Positions 19,234-29,184 of a stretch of DNA of 62,471 bases are shown one piece after another. The position numbers were made by a program, and so were the translations under genes. The stretch is taken from contig NZ_JAUXXP010000061.1 of the NCBI RefSeq assembly GCF_030684895.1, positions 1 through 62,471 on the forward strand. Direction: 5' to 3'. Position 1 is the first letter of the stretch; every line of letters starts with the position of its first letter. Source of the DNA: Pseudomonas sp. GTDB taxonomy: Bacteria > Pseudomonadota > Gammaproteobacteria > Pseudomonadales > Pseudomonadaceae. The notes beneath the pieces were generated by a model. The model saw only the letters and a program-made list of their open reading frames with translations. It was not told the origin of the DNA and ran no database searches.

Positions 19234-19446
19234 TTGAAATCTAAACAGTGAAAACCACTATCACAGTCTTCATATACTGACCGCCGCTGATCACCGGGCA
19301 GTCGTTGTGCTGACTGGTATAGCCCGATCGGTTGTTTGCAAGCGCGCCAACCCGGCTCGTGTTCTGCGTAACAGCCTGGCCTACCCGGCAATCGGACAAG
19401 CGAAGGCTACCCACCTCGCGTTCACTACAAGAATAAGGAAATGAGC

Positions 19447-20790
19447 ATGGAATTCGTCAACACCCTGGTCAATCAACTCAATGGCGTGGTCTGGGGCCCG
19501 CCCATGCTGGTGCTGATTCTCGGCACTGGTCTGTTCCTCATGTTGCGCCTGAAATTTATGCCGCTGAGCAAGATCGGCGCAGGCTTCAAGCTGATGTGGC
19601 AAGGCCGCAAGAAAGGCGATGCCGAAAGCGGCGAGATCAGCCCGTTCCAGGCATTGATGACCTGCCTGGCCGCCACTGTGGGTACCGGCAATATCGCCGG
19701 TGTAGCCACCGCGATTTTCCTCGGCGGCCCGGGTGCATTGTTCTGGATGTGGTGTACCGCACTGGTCGGTATGGCCACCAAGTACTGTGAAGTGGTGCTA
19801 GCGGTGCATTACCGCGAGAAGGATAAGCGCGGCGAGCATGTCGGCGGCCCGATGTACGCGATCAAGAACGGCCTGGGCAAGAAGTGGCTGTGGCTCGGCA
19901 CTGCGTTCGCCATCTTTGGCGGCTTTGCCGGTTTCGGCATTGGCAACATGGTGCAGGTCAACAGCATGGCCGCAGCCCTGCAGACCACCTTTAATATTCC
20001 GCTGTGGGTCACCGGTGTGGTGACCATGGTCTTTGTGGGCATGGTGATCCTCGGCGGTATCAAGCGTATCGGTAAGGTGGCGGCGACTCTGGTTCCGTTT
20101 ATGTGTGTCGCCTACATCATCGCCGCGCTGGTGGTGCTGGTGGTCAACGCCGCGGAAATTCCGAAAGCCTTTGAAATGATCTTCACCTACGCCTTCACCC
20201 CGATTGCGGCTACCGGTGGTTTTGCCGGTGCTGCGGTGATGGCAGCGATTCGCTTTGGTGTGGCGCGCGGTATCTTCTCCAACGAAGCAGGTCTGGGTAC
20301 TGCAGGTATCGCTCAGGCAGCCGGCACCACCAACAGCCCGGTACGTTCGGGGATGATTGGCATGCTCGGGACCTTTATCGACACCATCATCATCTGCTCG
20401 ATGACGGGCCTGGCGATCATTACCTCCGGCGTGTGGACCAGCGGTGCCAGCGGTGCGGCGCTGTCGGCGGCAGCCTTCGAGCAGGCCATGCCAGGCGTCG
20501 GTGGTTATATTCTGACCATTGCCCTGGTGGTGTTTGCCTTTACCACCATCCTCGGCTGGAGCTACTTTGGCGAGAAGTGCTGGGAATACATGGTCGGCAC
20601 CAAGTCGATCCTGCCGTTCCGCATTCTCTGGGTGGTCGCCGTGCCGTTCGGCGCGATTGCCCATCTGGACTTCGCCTGGCTGGTGGCGGACACCCTCAAT
20701 GGTTTGATGGCGATCCCCAACCTGCTGTCGCTGCTGTTGCTTAGCCCGATTGTGGTCAAGCTGACCAAGGATCACTTCGCAAAAAATTGA
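19447..20790 (+). CDS. Sodium:alanine (amino acid) symporter, AGCS family
   Basis: 447 residues, about 10-11 membrane segments. AGCS hallmarks: [20 protein letters not shown] with the conserved GTGNIAG loop (about residue 80), [13 protein letters not shown], and [17 protein letters not shown] (about 280). Imports alanine or a related small amino acid with Na+. The ATG at 19447 is preferred because AGGA lies 7 nt upstream; the ATG at 19441 would leave only 1 nt. Single gene, 143 bp before tpx. AlsT/DagA/GlnT-type substrate differences cannot be resolved from sequence. Confidence 0.9.
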   Translation: MEFVNTLVNQLNGVVWGPPMLVLILGTGLFLMLRLKFMPLSKIGAGFKLMWQGRKKGDAESGEISPFQALMTCLAATVGTGNIAGVATAIFLGGPGALFWMWCTALVGMATKYCEVVLAVHYREKDKRGEHVGGPMYAIKNGLGKKWLWLGTAFAIFGGFAGFGIGNMVQVNSMAAALQTTFNIPLWVTGVVTMVFVGMVILGGIKRIGKVAATLVPFMCVAYIIAALVVLVVNAAEIPKAFEMIFTYAFTPIAATGGFAGAAVMAAIRFGVARGIFSNEAGLGTAGIAQAAGTTNSPVRSGMIGMLGTFIDTIIICSMTGLAIITSGVWTSGASGAALSAAAFEQAMPGVGGYILTIALVVFAFTTILGWSYFGEKCWEYMVGTKSILPFRILWVVAVPFGAIAHLDFAWLVADTLNGLMAIPNLLSLLLLSPIVVKLTKDHFAKN

Positions 20791-20933
20791 TGTGTCGCCT
20801 GGGCGGGCAGGGTAGTCTGACTCCTTGGTCAGCTATGCCTGCCTCCCCTCAAAGGTGCACGAGCTTGCCATTTGGCAGGTTCGCGCCCTTACTTGTTTTC
20901 CGCCCCTCAATTCCACTGAAAAGGATCGTTCCC

Positions 20934-21434
20934 ATGGCACAAGTCACTCTCAAAGGCTCCCCGGTTGAAGTCACCGGTCAACTGCCACAGATTGGTCAGC
21001 AAGCGCCGGCGTTTAGCCTGGTCGCCGGTGACCTGAGCGATGTGAGCCTGGCCAGCCTGGCCGGCAAGCGCAAAGTCCTGAATATTTTCCCAAGCGTCGA
21101 CACCCCGACCTGCGCCACCTCGGTGCGTACGTTCAATGCCAGCGCAAGCAAGCTGGCCAACACCGTGGTGCTGTGCATTTCCACCGACCTGCCGTTCGCC
21201 CAGGCGCGTTTCTGCGGTACTGAAGGTCTGGAAAACGTGATCAACCTGTCGACCATGCGTGGCGCCGACTTCCTGCAGAACTATGGCGTGGCCATTGCCA
21301 GCGGCCCGCTGGTCGGTGTTGCCGCCCGCGCAGTGGTGGTGCTGGATGAAAACGACAAGGTGCTGCACAGCGAGCTGGTTGGCGAAATTGCTGATGAGCC
21401 GAACTATGACGCCGCGATTGCTGCGCTCAAGTAA
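20934..21434 (+). CDS. tpx: Thiol peroxidase (atypical 2-Cys peroxiredoxin)
   Basis: 166 residues, usual Tpx length. Reduces hydroperoxides using thioredoxin. The peroxidatic Cys60 lies in [15 protein letters not shown] and the resolving Cys94 in [15 protein letters not shown]. Start ATG at 20934 has AAAAGGA 9-10 nt upstream; the open frame extends further up without a ribosome-binding site and is rejected. A clear terminator follows. Confidence 0.95.
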   Translation: MAQVTLKGSPVEVTGQLPQIGQQAPAFSLVAGDLSDVSLASLAGKRKVLNIFPSVDTPTCATSVRTFNASASKLANTVVLCISTDLPFAQARFCGTEGLENVINLSTMRGADFLQNYGVAIASGPLVGVAARAVVVLDENDKVLHSELVGEIADEPNYDAAIAALK

Positions 21435-21455
21435 CACCCGCTCAATGCGTGTCCA

Positions 21456-21480
21456 ACGGCCTGCTCTGCAGGCCGTTTTT
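21456..21480 (+). terminator. tpx terminator
   Basis: Perfect 9-bp stem ACGGCCTGC/GCAGGCCGT with a 3-nt loop followed by TTTTT, 21 bp after the tpx stop. Confidence 0.9.
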
Positions 21481-21627
21481 GTTGATGCAGGTTTTTATGA
21501 CAAGCACTTTTCATTTGTGGATCAGATATTTAGTTACGTAAGGGAAAGGTAAATAGGCGGTAAAGAAGCTTTGCAGGCCGGCTGATACTGCATATCGTTC
21601 ACGCTCCCCAAGGAAGTGATCGTCGCC

Positions 21628-22854
21628 ATGCCTGATACACAGCTCACCACCCGTCCTCGCAACCTGTCGCGCCAATGGCTGGTCGGCTCGCTCGCGCTGG
21701 TTGTTCTCGCCTTACTGCTGTGGTGGTTCTGGCCCAGCCCGCCGGAAGCGCCCAAGCGTGGCGGGCCTTGGCGTGATGGCGGGCCGGTGCCGGTGCGTGT
21801 GGCCAGCGTCAGCCAGGGCGACTTCCCGGTTGAGCTCAAGGCCCTGGGCACCGTTACCGCCTATAACACGGTGAATGTGCGTGGCCGGGTGGAGGGTGAG
21901 CTGGTCAAGCTGCTGTTCAAAGATGGCCAACAGGTTAAGGCCGGCGACCTGCTCGCGGTGATCGACCCACGCGCTTATGAGATCGCCCTGCAGCAGGCCC
22001 AGGGCGCGTTGCAGGAAAGCCAAGCGCAGCTGCGTAATGCCGAGCTGGACCTGGCGCGTTACCGTGGTCTGTACGCCGAAGACTCGATAGCCAGGCAGAC
22101 CCTCGACACCCAGGAAGCCCTGGTCAATCAGTACCGGGGCGGCATCAAGAGCCTGCAGGCGAATGTTGCCACCGCGCGGCTGAACCTGGATTTCACCCAG
22201 GTGCGCGCGCCTATTAGCGGCCGCCTGGGCATCCGCCAGGCCGATGTCGGCAATCTGGTTAGCTCCGGCGATGCATTGCCGCTGGTGGTGATTACCCAGA
22301 CCCTGCCGATTGCCGTGATGTTTACCCTGCCCGAAGCCGAATTGCCTGCGGTGGTGCAGCAGCTGCGTAGCGGCGCAACCCTGGCCGTCGAGGCCTGGGA
22401 CCGCAGCGAGAAACTCAAGCTAGCCGAAGGTGAGTTGGAGAGCGTCGACAACCTGATCGACACCGCCACCGGCACGGTCAAGCTCAAGGCGCGTTTTGCC
22501 AACGCCGAAGAACTGCTGTTCCCCAACCAGTTCGTCAACGTGCGCCTGCGGGTGAAAACCCTGCATAACGTCACCCTGATGCCGGCCGCCGCGCTGCAGT
22601 TCGGCGCCAGCGGCACCTTCGCCTACGTGGTGGACGCTGAAGACAAGGTACAGCTGACGCCGATCAGCGTCGGTGCCAGCGATGGCCTGCTCAGTGTGGT
22701 CGAGCAGGGCCTCAAACCGGGAGATCGCCTGGTACTGGAAGGCACTGACCGTCTGCGCTCCGGCAACAAGGTCGAGGTGATTGGCGACACACCCGTCGCC
22801 GCCCAGATCGAGCAGGCAGCGCCTGAGCGCAAAGGAGCGCCGCGCGTCCAATGA
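21628..22854 (+). CDS. muxA: RND efflux periplasmic adaptor MuxA (MdtA-like)
   Basis: 408 residues. An N-terminal membrane anchor (about residues 16-34) is followed by the lipoyl/barrel-sandwich domain ([20 protein letters not shown]), an alpha-helical hairpin (about 105-165) and beta-barrel and membrane-proximal domains. Links two inner-membrane RND pumps to OpmB. The ATG at 21628 has AAGGAAG 11 nt upstream; a GTG at 21616 overlaps that site and is unlikely. The stop overlaps muxB (ATGA). Gene order matches P. aeruginosa muxABC-opmB and E. coli mdtABC. Confidence 0.9.
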   Translation: MPDTQLTTRPRNLSRQWLVGSLALVVLALLLWWFWPSPPEAPKRGGPWRDGGPVPVRVASVSQGDFPVELKALGTVTAYNTVNVRGRVEGELVKLLFKDGQQVKAGDLLAVIDPRAYEIALQQAQGALQESQAQLRNAELDLARYRGLYAEDSIARQTLDTQEALVNQYRGGIKSLQANVATARLNLDFTQVRAPISGRLGIRQADVGNLVSSGDALPLVVITQTLPIAVMFTLPEAELPAVVQQLRSGATLAVEAWDRSEKLKLAEGELESVDNLIDTATGTVKLKARFANAEELLFPNQFVNVRLRVKTLHNVTLMPAAALQFGASGTFAYVVDAEDKVQLTPISVGASDGLLSVVEQGLKPGDRLVLEGTDRLRSGNKVEVIGDTPVAAQIEQAAPERKGAPRVQ

Positions 22855-25800
22855 ATGCCTCCCGCCTGTTTATCCTGCGCCCGGTCGCCACCACGCTGAT
22901 CATGCTGGCGATTTTCCTCAGTGGCCTGATCGCTTACCGGATGCTGCCCGTATCGGCGCTGCCGGAAGTGGATTACCCGACCATCCGGGTGATGACCCTG
23001 TATCCCGGCGCCAGTCCGGATGTGATGACCAGCGCGGTCACCGCGCCACTGGAGCGCCAGTTCGGCCAGATGGCCGGGCTCAAGCAGATGTCCTCAACCA
23101 GCTCGGGCGGCGCCTCGGTGATTACCCTGCGTTTCAACCTGGAGGTGCAGCTGGATGTCGCCGAGCAGGAAGTACAGGCGGCGATCAATGGCGCGAGCAA
23201 CCTGCTGCCCAGCGACCTGCCGGCACCGCCGGTGTACAACAAGGTCAACCCGGCCGACACCCCGATACTGACCCTGGCCATCAGCTCGAAAACTCTACCG
23301 CTGCCGCAGGTGTTCGACCTGGTCGATACCCGCCTGGCGCAAAAACTCGCGCAAACCAGCGGCGTCGGCCTGGTCAGCCTGGCCGGCGGACAACGCCCGG
23401 CGGTGCGCTTGCGGGTCAATCCGGAAGCGCTGGCCTCCTATGGCTTGAACCTTAGCGATGTGCGCACGCTGATTACCGCCAGCAACGTCAATCAGCCTAA
23501 AGGCAACTTCGACGGCCCGACTCGGGTGTCGCAACTGGATGCCAACGATCAGCTGAAATCGGTCGACGAATACCGCGAGCTGATTCTCGGCTACAAGGAC
23601 GGCGCCACCCTGCGCCTGAAAGATGTCGCCAGCATCATCGACGGCGCCGAGAACCAGCGTCTGGCTGCCTGGGCCAACCGCAACGAAGCGGTGCTGGTCA
23701 ACGTGCAGCGTCAGCCCGGGGCCAACGTCATTGATGTGGTCGACCGCATCAAGACCCTGCTGCCCAATCTGACCCAGGGTCTGCCGGCCAGCGTTGAGGT
23801 TATTGTGCTGACCGACCGCACCGAAACCATCCGCGCCGCAGTCAAGGGCGTGCAGCATGAGCTGCTGCTGGCCATTGCCCTGGTGGTACTGGTGACCTTC
23901 CTGTTTTTGCGCAAGGTGTCGGCGACCCTTATTCCGTCCATCGTCGTGCCGCTGTCGCTGATCGGCACCTTCGGCGTGATGTACCTGGCGGGCTTCACCA
24001 TCAACAACCTGACGCTGATGGCGCTGACTATTGCCACCGGCTTTGTGGTGGACGATGCCATCGTCATGCTGGAGAACATCGCCCGCCATCTGGAGGAGGG
24101 TGAAACCCCGCTGAATGCCGCGCTGAAAGGCGCCAAGCAGATCGGCTTTACCCTGGTGTCGCTGACCATCTCGCTGATCGCGGTGCTGATTCCGCTGCTG
24201 TTTATGGCCGATGTAGTGGGGCGGCTGTTCCGCGAGTTCGCCATCACCCTGGCGGTGGCCATCCTGATTTCCCTGGTGGTGTCGCTGACCCTGACGCCGA
24301 TGATGTGCGCGCGCCTGCTCAAGGCGGAAAAGCCCGAAGAAGAAGGGCGCTTCTACCGCGCCGCCGGCGCGCTGATCGACGCTATGATTGCCCGTTACGG
24401 CGTGTGGCTGACCTGGGTACTCAAGCATCAGCCGCTGACCCTGCTGGTGGCCATCGGCACGATGGCGCTGACCGTAGTGCTGTACCTGGCGGTGCCCAAG
24501 GGCTTCTTCCCGGTGCAGGACACTGGGGTGATCCAGGGCATTTCCGAGGCGCCGCAGTCGATTTCCTTCCGCGCCATGAGCGAGCGCCAGCAGCGCCTGG
24601 CCGAGGTGATTCTGCAGGACCCGGCCGTGGCCAGCCTGTCGTCCTATATCGGCGTAGACGGTGATAACCCGACGCTGAACAGCGGTCGCCTGCTGATCAA
24701 CCTGACGCCACGGGCCGAGCGCGATGTCAGCGCCAGCCAGATCATCGAGCGCCTAAGGCCGGAACTGGCGCGGATTCCCGGGATTGAGCTGTACCTGCAG
24801 CCGGTGCAGGACCTGTCCATCGAGGATCGGGTCAGCCGCACCCAGTTCCAGTTCAGCATGGAATCGCCGGATATCAGCCTGCTGGAAGAGTGGGTGCCCA
24901 AGCTGGTCAGCGCGCTACGCGAGCAGCCGGAGCTGACCGATGTGGCCAGTGACCTGCAGAACCGGGGCCTGCAGGTGTTTCTGCAGATCGACCGCGACAT
25001 GGCCGGGCGGCTTGGTATCAGCATCGCCGATATCGACAACGCGCTGTACGACGCCTTCGGCCAGCGGCAAATCTCCACCATCTACACCCAGGCCAGTCAG
25101 TACCGCGTGGTGCTGGAAAGCGAGAATGCGGGCAGCATCGGCCCAGCGGCGCTGCGGCAGATTCACGTCAAGGCCGCCGATGGCCAGCAGGTTGCGTTGT
25201 CGACCCTGGCCCAGGTCGAGGAGCGCGCCGCCAGCCTGCTGATCAACCATATTGGCCAATTCCCGGCCGCCACTCTGTCATTCAACCTGGCCAGCGGCGT
25301 ATCCCTGGGCGAGGCGGTGGCGGTGATTGAGCGGGTTGAGCAGGAGATCGGTATTCCGCCAGCGGTGCAGACGCGCTTCCAGGGTGCTGCCGAAGCCTTC
25401 CGCGCCTCCTTGTCGAGCACCTTGCTGCTGATTCTGGCGGCCATCGTCACCATGTATATCGTGCTCGGCGTGCTCTACGAGAGTTATATCCACCCGATCA
25501 CCATTCTCTCCACCTTGCCCTCGGCGGGCGTTGGCGCGCTGCTGGCGTTGCTGATCAGCGGTAACGAACTGGGGCTGATTGCGATCATCGGCATCATTCT
25601 GCTGATCGGCATCGTCAAGAAGAACGCGATCATGATGATCGACTTCGCCCTCGACGCCGAACGCAACCAGGGCATGCAGCCGGAAGCGGCGATCTACCAG
25701 GCGGCGTTGCTGCGCTTTCGGCCGATTCTGATGACCACCCTGGCCGCACTGTTTGGCGCGATTCCGCTGATGTTAGCCACTGGCTCCGGGGCTGAACTGC

Positions 25801-25943
25801 GTCAGCCGTTGGGCCTGGTGATGGTTGGTGGGCTGTTGCTGAGCCAGGTGCTGACGCTGTTTACCACGCCGGTGATCTACCTGTACTTCGACCGCCTGTC
25901 GCGGCGGGTCAGCGGCCGTAGCGCGGCAGGGGTGACGGTATGA
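22851..25943 (+). CDS. muxB: RND efflux permease MuxB (MdtB-like)
   Basis: 1030 residues, 12 membrane helices with two large periplasmic loops. N terminus [20 protein letters not shown] is typical for HAE1-RND. The proton-relay segment of TM4 is seen in [18 protein letters not shown] (two Asp), and the second half has [19 protein letters not shown]. With MuxC it forms the unusual heteromultimeric RND pump of this family; the P. aeruginosa system exports aztreonam, macrolides, novobiocin and tetracycline (recalled). Start overlaps muxA by 4 bp. Confidence 0.93.
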   Translation: MNASRLFILRPVATTLIMLAIFLSGLIAYRMLPVSALPEVDYPTIRVMTLYPGASPDVMTSAVTAPLERQFGQMAGLKQMSSTSSGGASVITLRFNLEVQLDVAEQEVQAAINGASNLLPSDLPAPPVYNKVNPADTPILTLAISSKTLPLPQVFDLVDTRLAQKLAQTSGVGLVSLAGGQRPAVRLRVNPEALASYGLNLSDVRTLITASNVNQPKGNFDGPTRVSQLDANDQLKSVDEYRELILGYKDGATLRLKDVASIIDGAENQRLAAWANRNEAVLVNVQRQPGANVIDVVDRIKTLLPNLTQGLPASVEVIVLTDRTETIRAAVKGVQHELLLAIALVVLVTFLFLRKVSATLIPSIVVPLSLIGTFGVMYLAGFTINNLTLMALTIATGFVVDDAIVMLENIARHLEEGETPLNAALKGAKQIGFTLVSLTISLIAVLIPLLFMADVVGRLFREFAITLAVAILISLVVSLTLTPMMCARLLKAEKPEEEGRFYRAAGALIDAMIARYGVWLTWVLKHQPLTLLVAIGTMALTVVLYLAVPKGFFPVQDTGVIQGISEAPQSISFRAMSERQQRLAEVILQDPAVASLSSYIGVDGDNPTLNSGRLLINLTPRAERDVSASQIIERLRPELARIPGIELYLQPVQDLSIEDRVSRTQFQFSMESPDISLLEEWVPKLVSALREQPELTDVASDLQNRGLQVFLQIDRDMAGRLGISIADIDNALYDAFGQRQISTIYTQASQYRVVLESENAGSIGPAALRQIHVKAADGQQVALSTLAQVEERAASLLINHIGQFPAATLSFNLASGVSLGEAVAVIERVEQEIGIPPAVQTRFQGAAEAFRASLSSTLLLILAAIVTMYIVLGVLYESYIHPITILSTLPSAGVGALLALLISGNELGLIAIIGIILLIGIVKKNAIMMIDFALDAERNQGMQPEAAIYQAALLRFRPILMTTLAALFGAIPLMLATGSGAELRQPLGLVMVGGLLLSQVLTLFTTPVIYLYFDRLSRRVSGRSAAGVTV

Positions 25944-25963
25944 GTGGTATCTGGCTCTTCCTC

Positions 25964-26061
25964 CCTTCTCCCGCTTGCGGGAGAGGGGCCGGGGGAGAGG
26001 GTGGAGATCGCGTGACGTTCTTGACCCTCTCCCCAACCCTCTCCCATAAATGGGAGAGGGA
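25964..26061. repeat. CTCTCCC-type palindromic repeat inside the mux operon
   Basis: The muxB-muxC spacer is filled by nested inverted repeats: CCCTTCTCCCGC with its GCGGGAGAGGG partner, and CCCTCTCCCATAAATGGGAG. This repeat type is widespread between Pseudomonas genes but is unusual inside a tightly coupled operon, where the other junctions overlap by 4 bp. Its right end supplies the purine-rich stretch upstream of muxC. Confidence 0.85.
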
Positions 26062-26076
26062 GCAGGGCATGCATCC

Positions 26077-29000
26077 ATGAACCTCTCCGCGCCCTTTATC
26101 CGCCGGCCGGTGGCCACGCTGCTGCTGAGCCTGGCGATTCTGCTGCTTGGCGGCGTCAGCTTCGGCCTGCTGCCGGTAGCGCCGCTGCCGCAGATGGATT
26201 TCCCCACGATTACCGTGCAGGCCAGTTTGCCCGGCGCCAGCCCGCAGATCATGGCCTCCAGCGTGGCCACGCCGCTGGAGCGCTCGCTCGGCACCATCGC
26301 CGGCATCAGCCAGATGAACAGCCGCAGCAGCCAGGGCAGCACGCGGATCATGCTGCAGTTCGATCTGGATCGCGATATCAACGCCGCCGCCCGCGAGGTG
26401 CAGGCGGCGATCAATGCTTCGCGCGAGCTGTTGCCCAGCGGCATGCGCAGCATGCCGACCTACCGCAAGGTCAACCCGTCGCAGGCGCCGATCATGGTGC
26501 TGTCGCTGACCAGCGAGGTGCTGAACAAGGGCCAGTTATACGACGTGGCCTCGACCATCCTGGCGCAGAAACTCGCTCAGGTAACCGGCGTCGGTGAAGT
26601 ACAGATCGGCGGCAGTTCCTTGCCCGCCGTGCGCGTGGCGCTGGAGCCGCGCCTGCTTGACCAGTACGGCATTGCCCTCGATGAAGTGCGCCAGAGCATC
26701 AGTGCGGCCAACGCCAAACGGCCGAAAGGCGCGGTGGAAGATGGCGAGCGGCACTGGCAGGTGCAGGCCAGCGACCAGCTGGAGAAAGCCGCCGATTACC
26801 TGCCGCTGATCATTCGCTACCAGGACGGCGCGGCGGTGCGTTTGGGCGATGTGGCGCAAGTTACCGATGGCGTAGAAGACCGCTACAACAGCGGTTTCTT
26901 CAACGATGAACAGGCGGTGCTGCTGGTGATCAACCGCCAGACCGGCGCCAATATCATCGAAACCATCGCCGGCATTCGCGAGCAACTGCCGGCCCTGCGT
27001 GCGGTGATTCCCGCGAACATCGAGTTGGAAGTGGCAATGGACCGCTCGCCGGTAATTCGCGCCACTCTGCATGAGGCCGAGCAGACCCTGTTGATCGCCG
27101 TGGTGCTGGTAATTCTGGTGGTGTTCGCCTTCCTCGGCCGTTGGCGCGCGGCGTTGATTCCCGCGTTGGCCGTGCCGGTATCACTGGTCGGTACCTTTGC
27201 TGTGATGTACCTGCTGGATTTCTCGCTGAACAACCTGTCGCTGATGGCGCTGATCATTGCTACCGGTCTGGTGGTAGACGACGCCATCGTCGTGCTGGAA
27301 AACATCTCGCGGCATATCGAGGCCGGTGAAACGCCGATGGCGGCGGCGTTCAAGGGCGCGCGGGAGGTGGGTTTCACCTTGCTGGCGATGAACCTGTCGC
27401 TGGTCGCGGTGTTTATCTCGATTCTGTTTATGGGCGGTATTGTCGAGCGGCTGTTTCGCGAGTTTTCCATCACCCTGGCCGTGGCCATCGTGATTTCCCT
27501 GCTGGTGTCACTGACCCTGACGCCCATGCTCTGCGCTCGCTGGCTCAAGGCCGAAACCGCCGCCCATCAGCCCAGCGCCATGCAGCGTTGGGGCGCTGCC
27601 GTGCAGACCCGCGTGCTGGCGTTTTACGCACGCGGTTTGGATTGGGCGCTCAAGCACTCCTTGCTGATGCTGTTTAGCCTGCTGGCGACCATCGCGCTGA
27701 ATATCTTTCTGTTTGTCAGCGTGCCGAAGACCTTTATGCCGCAGCAGGACACCGGCCAACTGATCGGCATGATCCGCGGCGATAACGGCCTGTCGTTTCA
27801 GGTCATGCAGCCGAAGATGGAGATCTTCCGCCGCGCGGTGCTGGCTGACCCGGCGGTGGACAGTGTGGCGGGCTTTATTGGTGGCAGTGGCGGGATCAAC
27901 AACGCCTTTATGATCGTGCGCCTCAAGCCGGTCGCCGAACGTAAAGTCAGCGCCCAGGAGGTGATCAACCGCCTGCGTCAGTCGGTGCCGAAAGTCCCAG
28001 GCGGGCGGATGTTTCTGATGCCCGATCAGGACCTGCAGATCGGTGGGCGCGAAGGTCGCAGCTCGGAAAACGAATACATGCTGTTGTCTGGCGACCTGGA
28101 CGAATTGCGCAAGTGGCTGCCACCGGTGCGCGAAGCACTGCGAGCCTTGCCGGAGCTGACCGATATCGACGCCAAGGAGGCCGACGGCACCCAGCAGATC
28201 CGCCTGGTGGTTGATCGCGACATGGCCAAACGCCTGGGCGTGGATATGAACATGATCACCGCCGTGCTCAACAACGCCTTTAGCCAGCGCCAGGTCTCGA
28301 CCATCTACGACAGCCTGAATCAGTACAGCGTGGTCATGGAGATCAACCCGCAGTTTGCCCAGTACCCGGAAACCCTCGAACAGATTCGGCTGATCACCGC
28401 CGAGGGCGCGCGGGTGCCATTGTCCAGCTTCGCCCGCTGGGAGCGCAGCCTGGAGGAAGACCGGGTCAACCACCAGGGCCAGTTCGCTGCGGAAAACATC
28501 GGTTTCGCCCTGGCCGAGGGCGTCAGCCTGGATCAGGCCAGCCAGGCCATCGACAGAGCTATTGCCCGGCTCGGTTTACCGACCGAAGTGCAGGGCATGC
28601 TCGGCGGTACGGGTGGGGCTTTCAAGCAGACCCAGCAGAACCAGCCGTGGATGATTTTGCTGGCCCTGGTGGTGGTGTATATCGTGCTCGGCGTGCTCTA
28701 CGAGAGCTATATCCACCCACTGACCATTCTCTCCACCTTGCCCTCGGCCGGCGTCGGCGCGCTGCTGGCGTTGCAGCTGATGAGCATCGAGTTCAGCCTG
28801 ATCTCGTTGCTCGGGCTGTTTTTGCTGATCGGTATTGTCAAGAAGAACGCGATTCTGATGATCGATCTGGCGCTGCAACTGGAGCGCCAGCAGCACCTCA
28901 GCCCGCAAGAGTCGATTCGCCAGGCCTGCCTGCTGCGTTTCAGGCCGATCATGATGACCACCCTGGCGGCGATTCTCGGCGCGCTGCCGCTGATGCTGAG

Positions 29001-29184
29001 CAGCGCCGAAGGCGCGGAAATGCGCCAGCCGCTGGGCATCACCATTGTCGGCGGGCTGGTTTTGAGCCAGCTGCTGACCCTTTACACCACACCGGTGATC
29101 TACCTGTATTTCGACCGCCTGCGCCACCGGGTCAACCGCTGGCGCGGTGTGCGCACTGACGCTGCTCTGGAAACCCCGTTATGA
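26077..29184 (+). CDS. muxC: RND efflux permease MuxC (MdtC-like)
   Basis: 1035 residues, second RND subunit of the pump. N terminus FIRRPVATLLLSLAILLLGG; TM4 relay segment ATGLVVDDAIVVLENISRH; C-half segment [19 protein letters not shown]. About the same length as MuxB but clearly diverged, as for MdtB/MdtC. The ATG at 26077 (MNLSAPFIRRP) is chosen because it aligns the conserved N terminus; the open frame extends 9 codons upstream into the palindromic repeat. The stop overlaps the first possible start of opmB (ATGA). Confidence 0.93.
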   Translation: MNLSAPFIRRPVATLLLSLAILLLGGVSFGLLPVAPLPQMDFPTITVQASLPGASPQIMASSVATPLERSLGTIAGISQMNSRSSQGSTRIMLQFDLDRDINAAAREVQAAINASRELLPSGMRSMPTYRKVNPSQAPIMVLSLTSEVLNKGQLYDVASTILAQKLAQVTGVGEVQIGGSSLPAVRVALEPRLLDQYGIALDEVRQSISAANAKRPKGAVEDGERHWQVQASDQLEKAADYLPLIIRYQDGAAVRLGDVAQVTDGVEDRYNSGFFNDEQAVLLVINRQTGANIIETIAGIREQLPALRAVIPANIELEVAMDRSPVIRATLHEAEQTLLIAVVLVILVVFAFLGRWRAALIPALAVPVSLVGTFAVMYLLDFSLNNLSLMALIIATGLVVDDAIVVLENISRHIEAGETPMAAAFKGAREVGFTLLAMNLSLVAVFISILFMGGIVERLFREFSITLAVAIVISLLVSLTLTPMLCARWLKAETAAHQPSAMQRWGAAVQTRVLAFYARGLDWALKHSLLMLFSLLATIALNIFLFVSVPKTFMPQQDTGQLIGMIRGDNGLSFQVMQPKMEIFRRAVLADPAVDSVAGFIGGSGGINNAFMIVRLKPVAERKVSAQEVINRLRQSVPKVPGGRMFLMPDQDLQIGGREGRSSENEYMLLSGDLDELRKWLPPVREALRALPELTDIDAKEADGTQQIRLVVDRDMAKRLGVDMNMITAVLNNAFSQRQVSTIYDSLNQYSVVMEINPQFAQYPETLEQIRLITAEGARVPLSSFARWERSLEEDRVNHQGQFAAENIGFALAEGVSLDQASQAIDRAIARLGLPTEVQGMLGGTGGAFKQTQQNQPWMILLALVVVYIVLGVLYESYIHPLTILSTLPSAGVGALLALQLMSIEFSLISLLGLFLLIGIVKKNAILMIDLALQLERQQHLSPQESIRQACLLRFRPIMMTTLAAILGALPLMLSSAEGAEMRQPLGITIVGGLVLSQLLTLYTTPVIYLYFDRLRHRVNRWRGVRTDAALETPL

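Noticed and set aside
19798..20775. Long antisense frame opposite the alanine symporter
   Set aside because: Composition is rich in His/Arg/Gln as expected from an antisense GC-rich frame; the opposite strand encodes a clear AGCS transporter.
23295..24428. 377-codon antisense frame in muxB
   Set aside because: No ribosome-binding site or domain; sense MuxB motifs are continuous through it.
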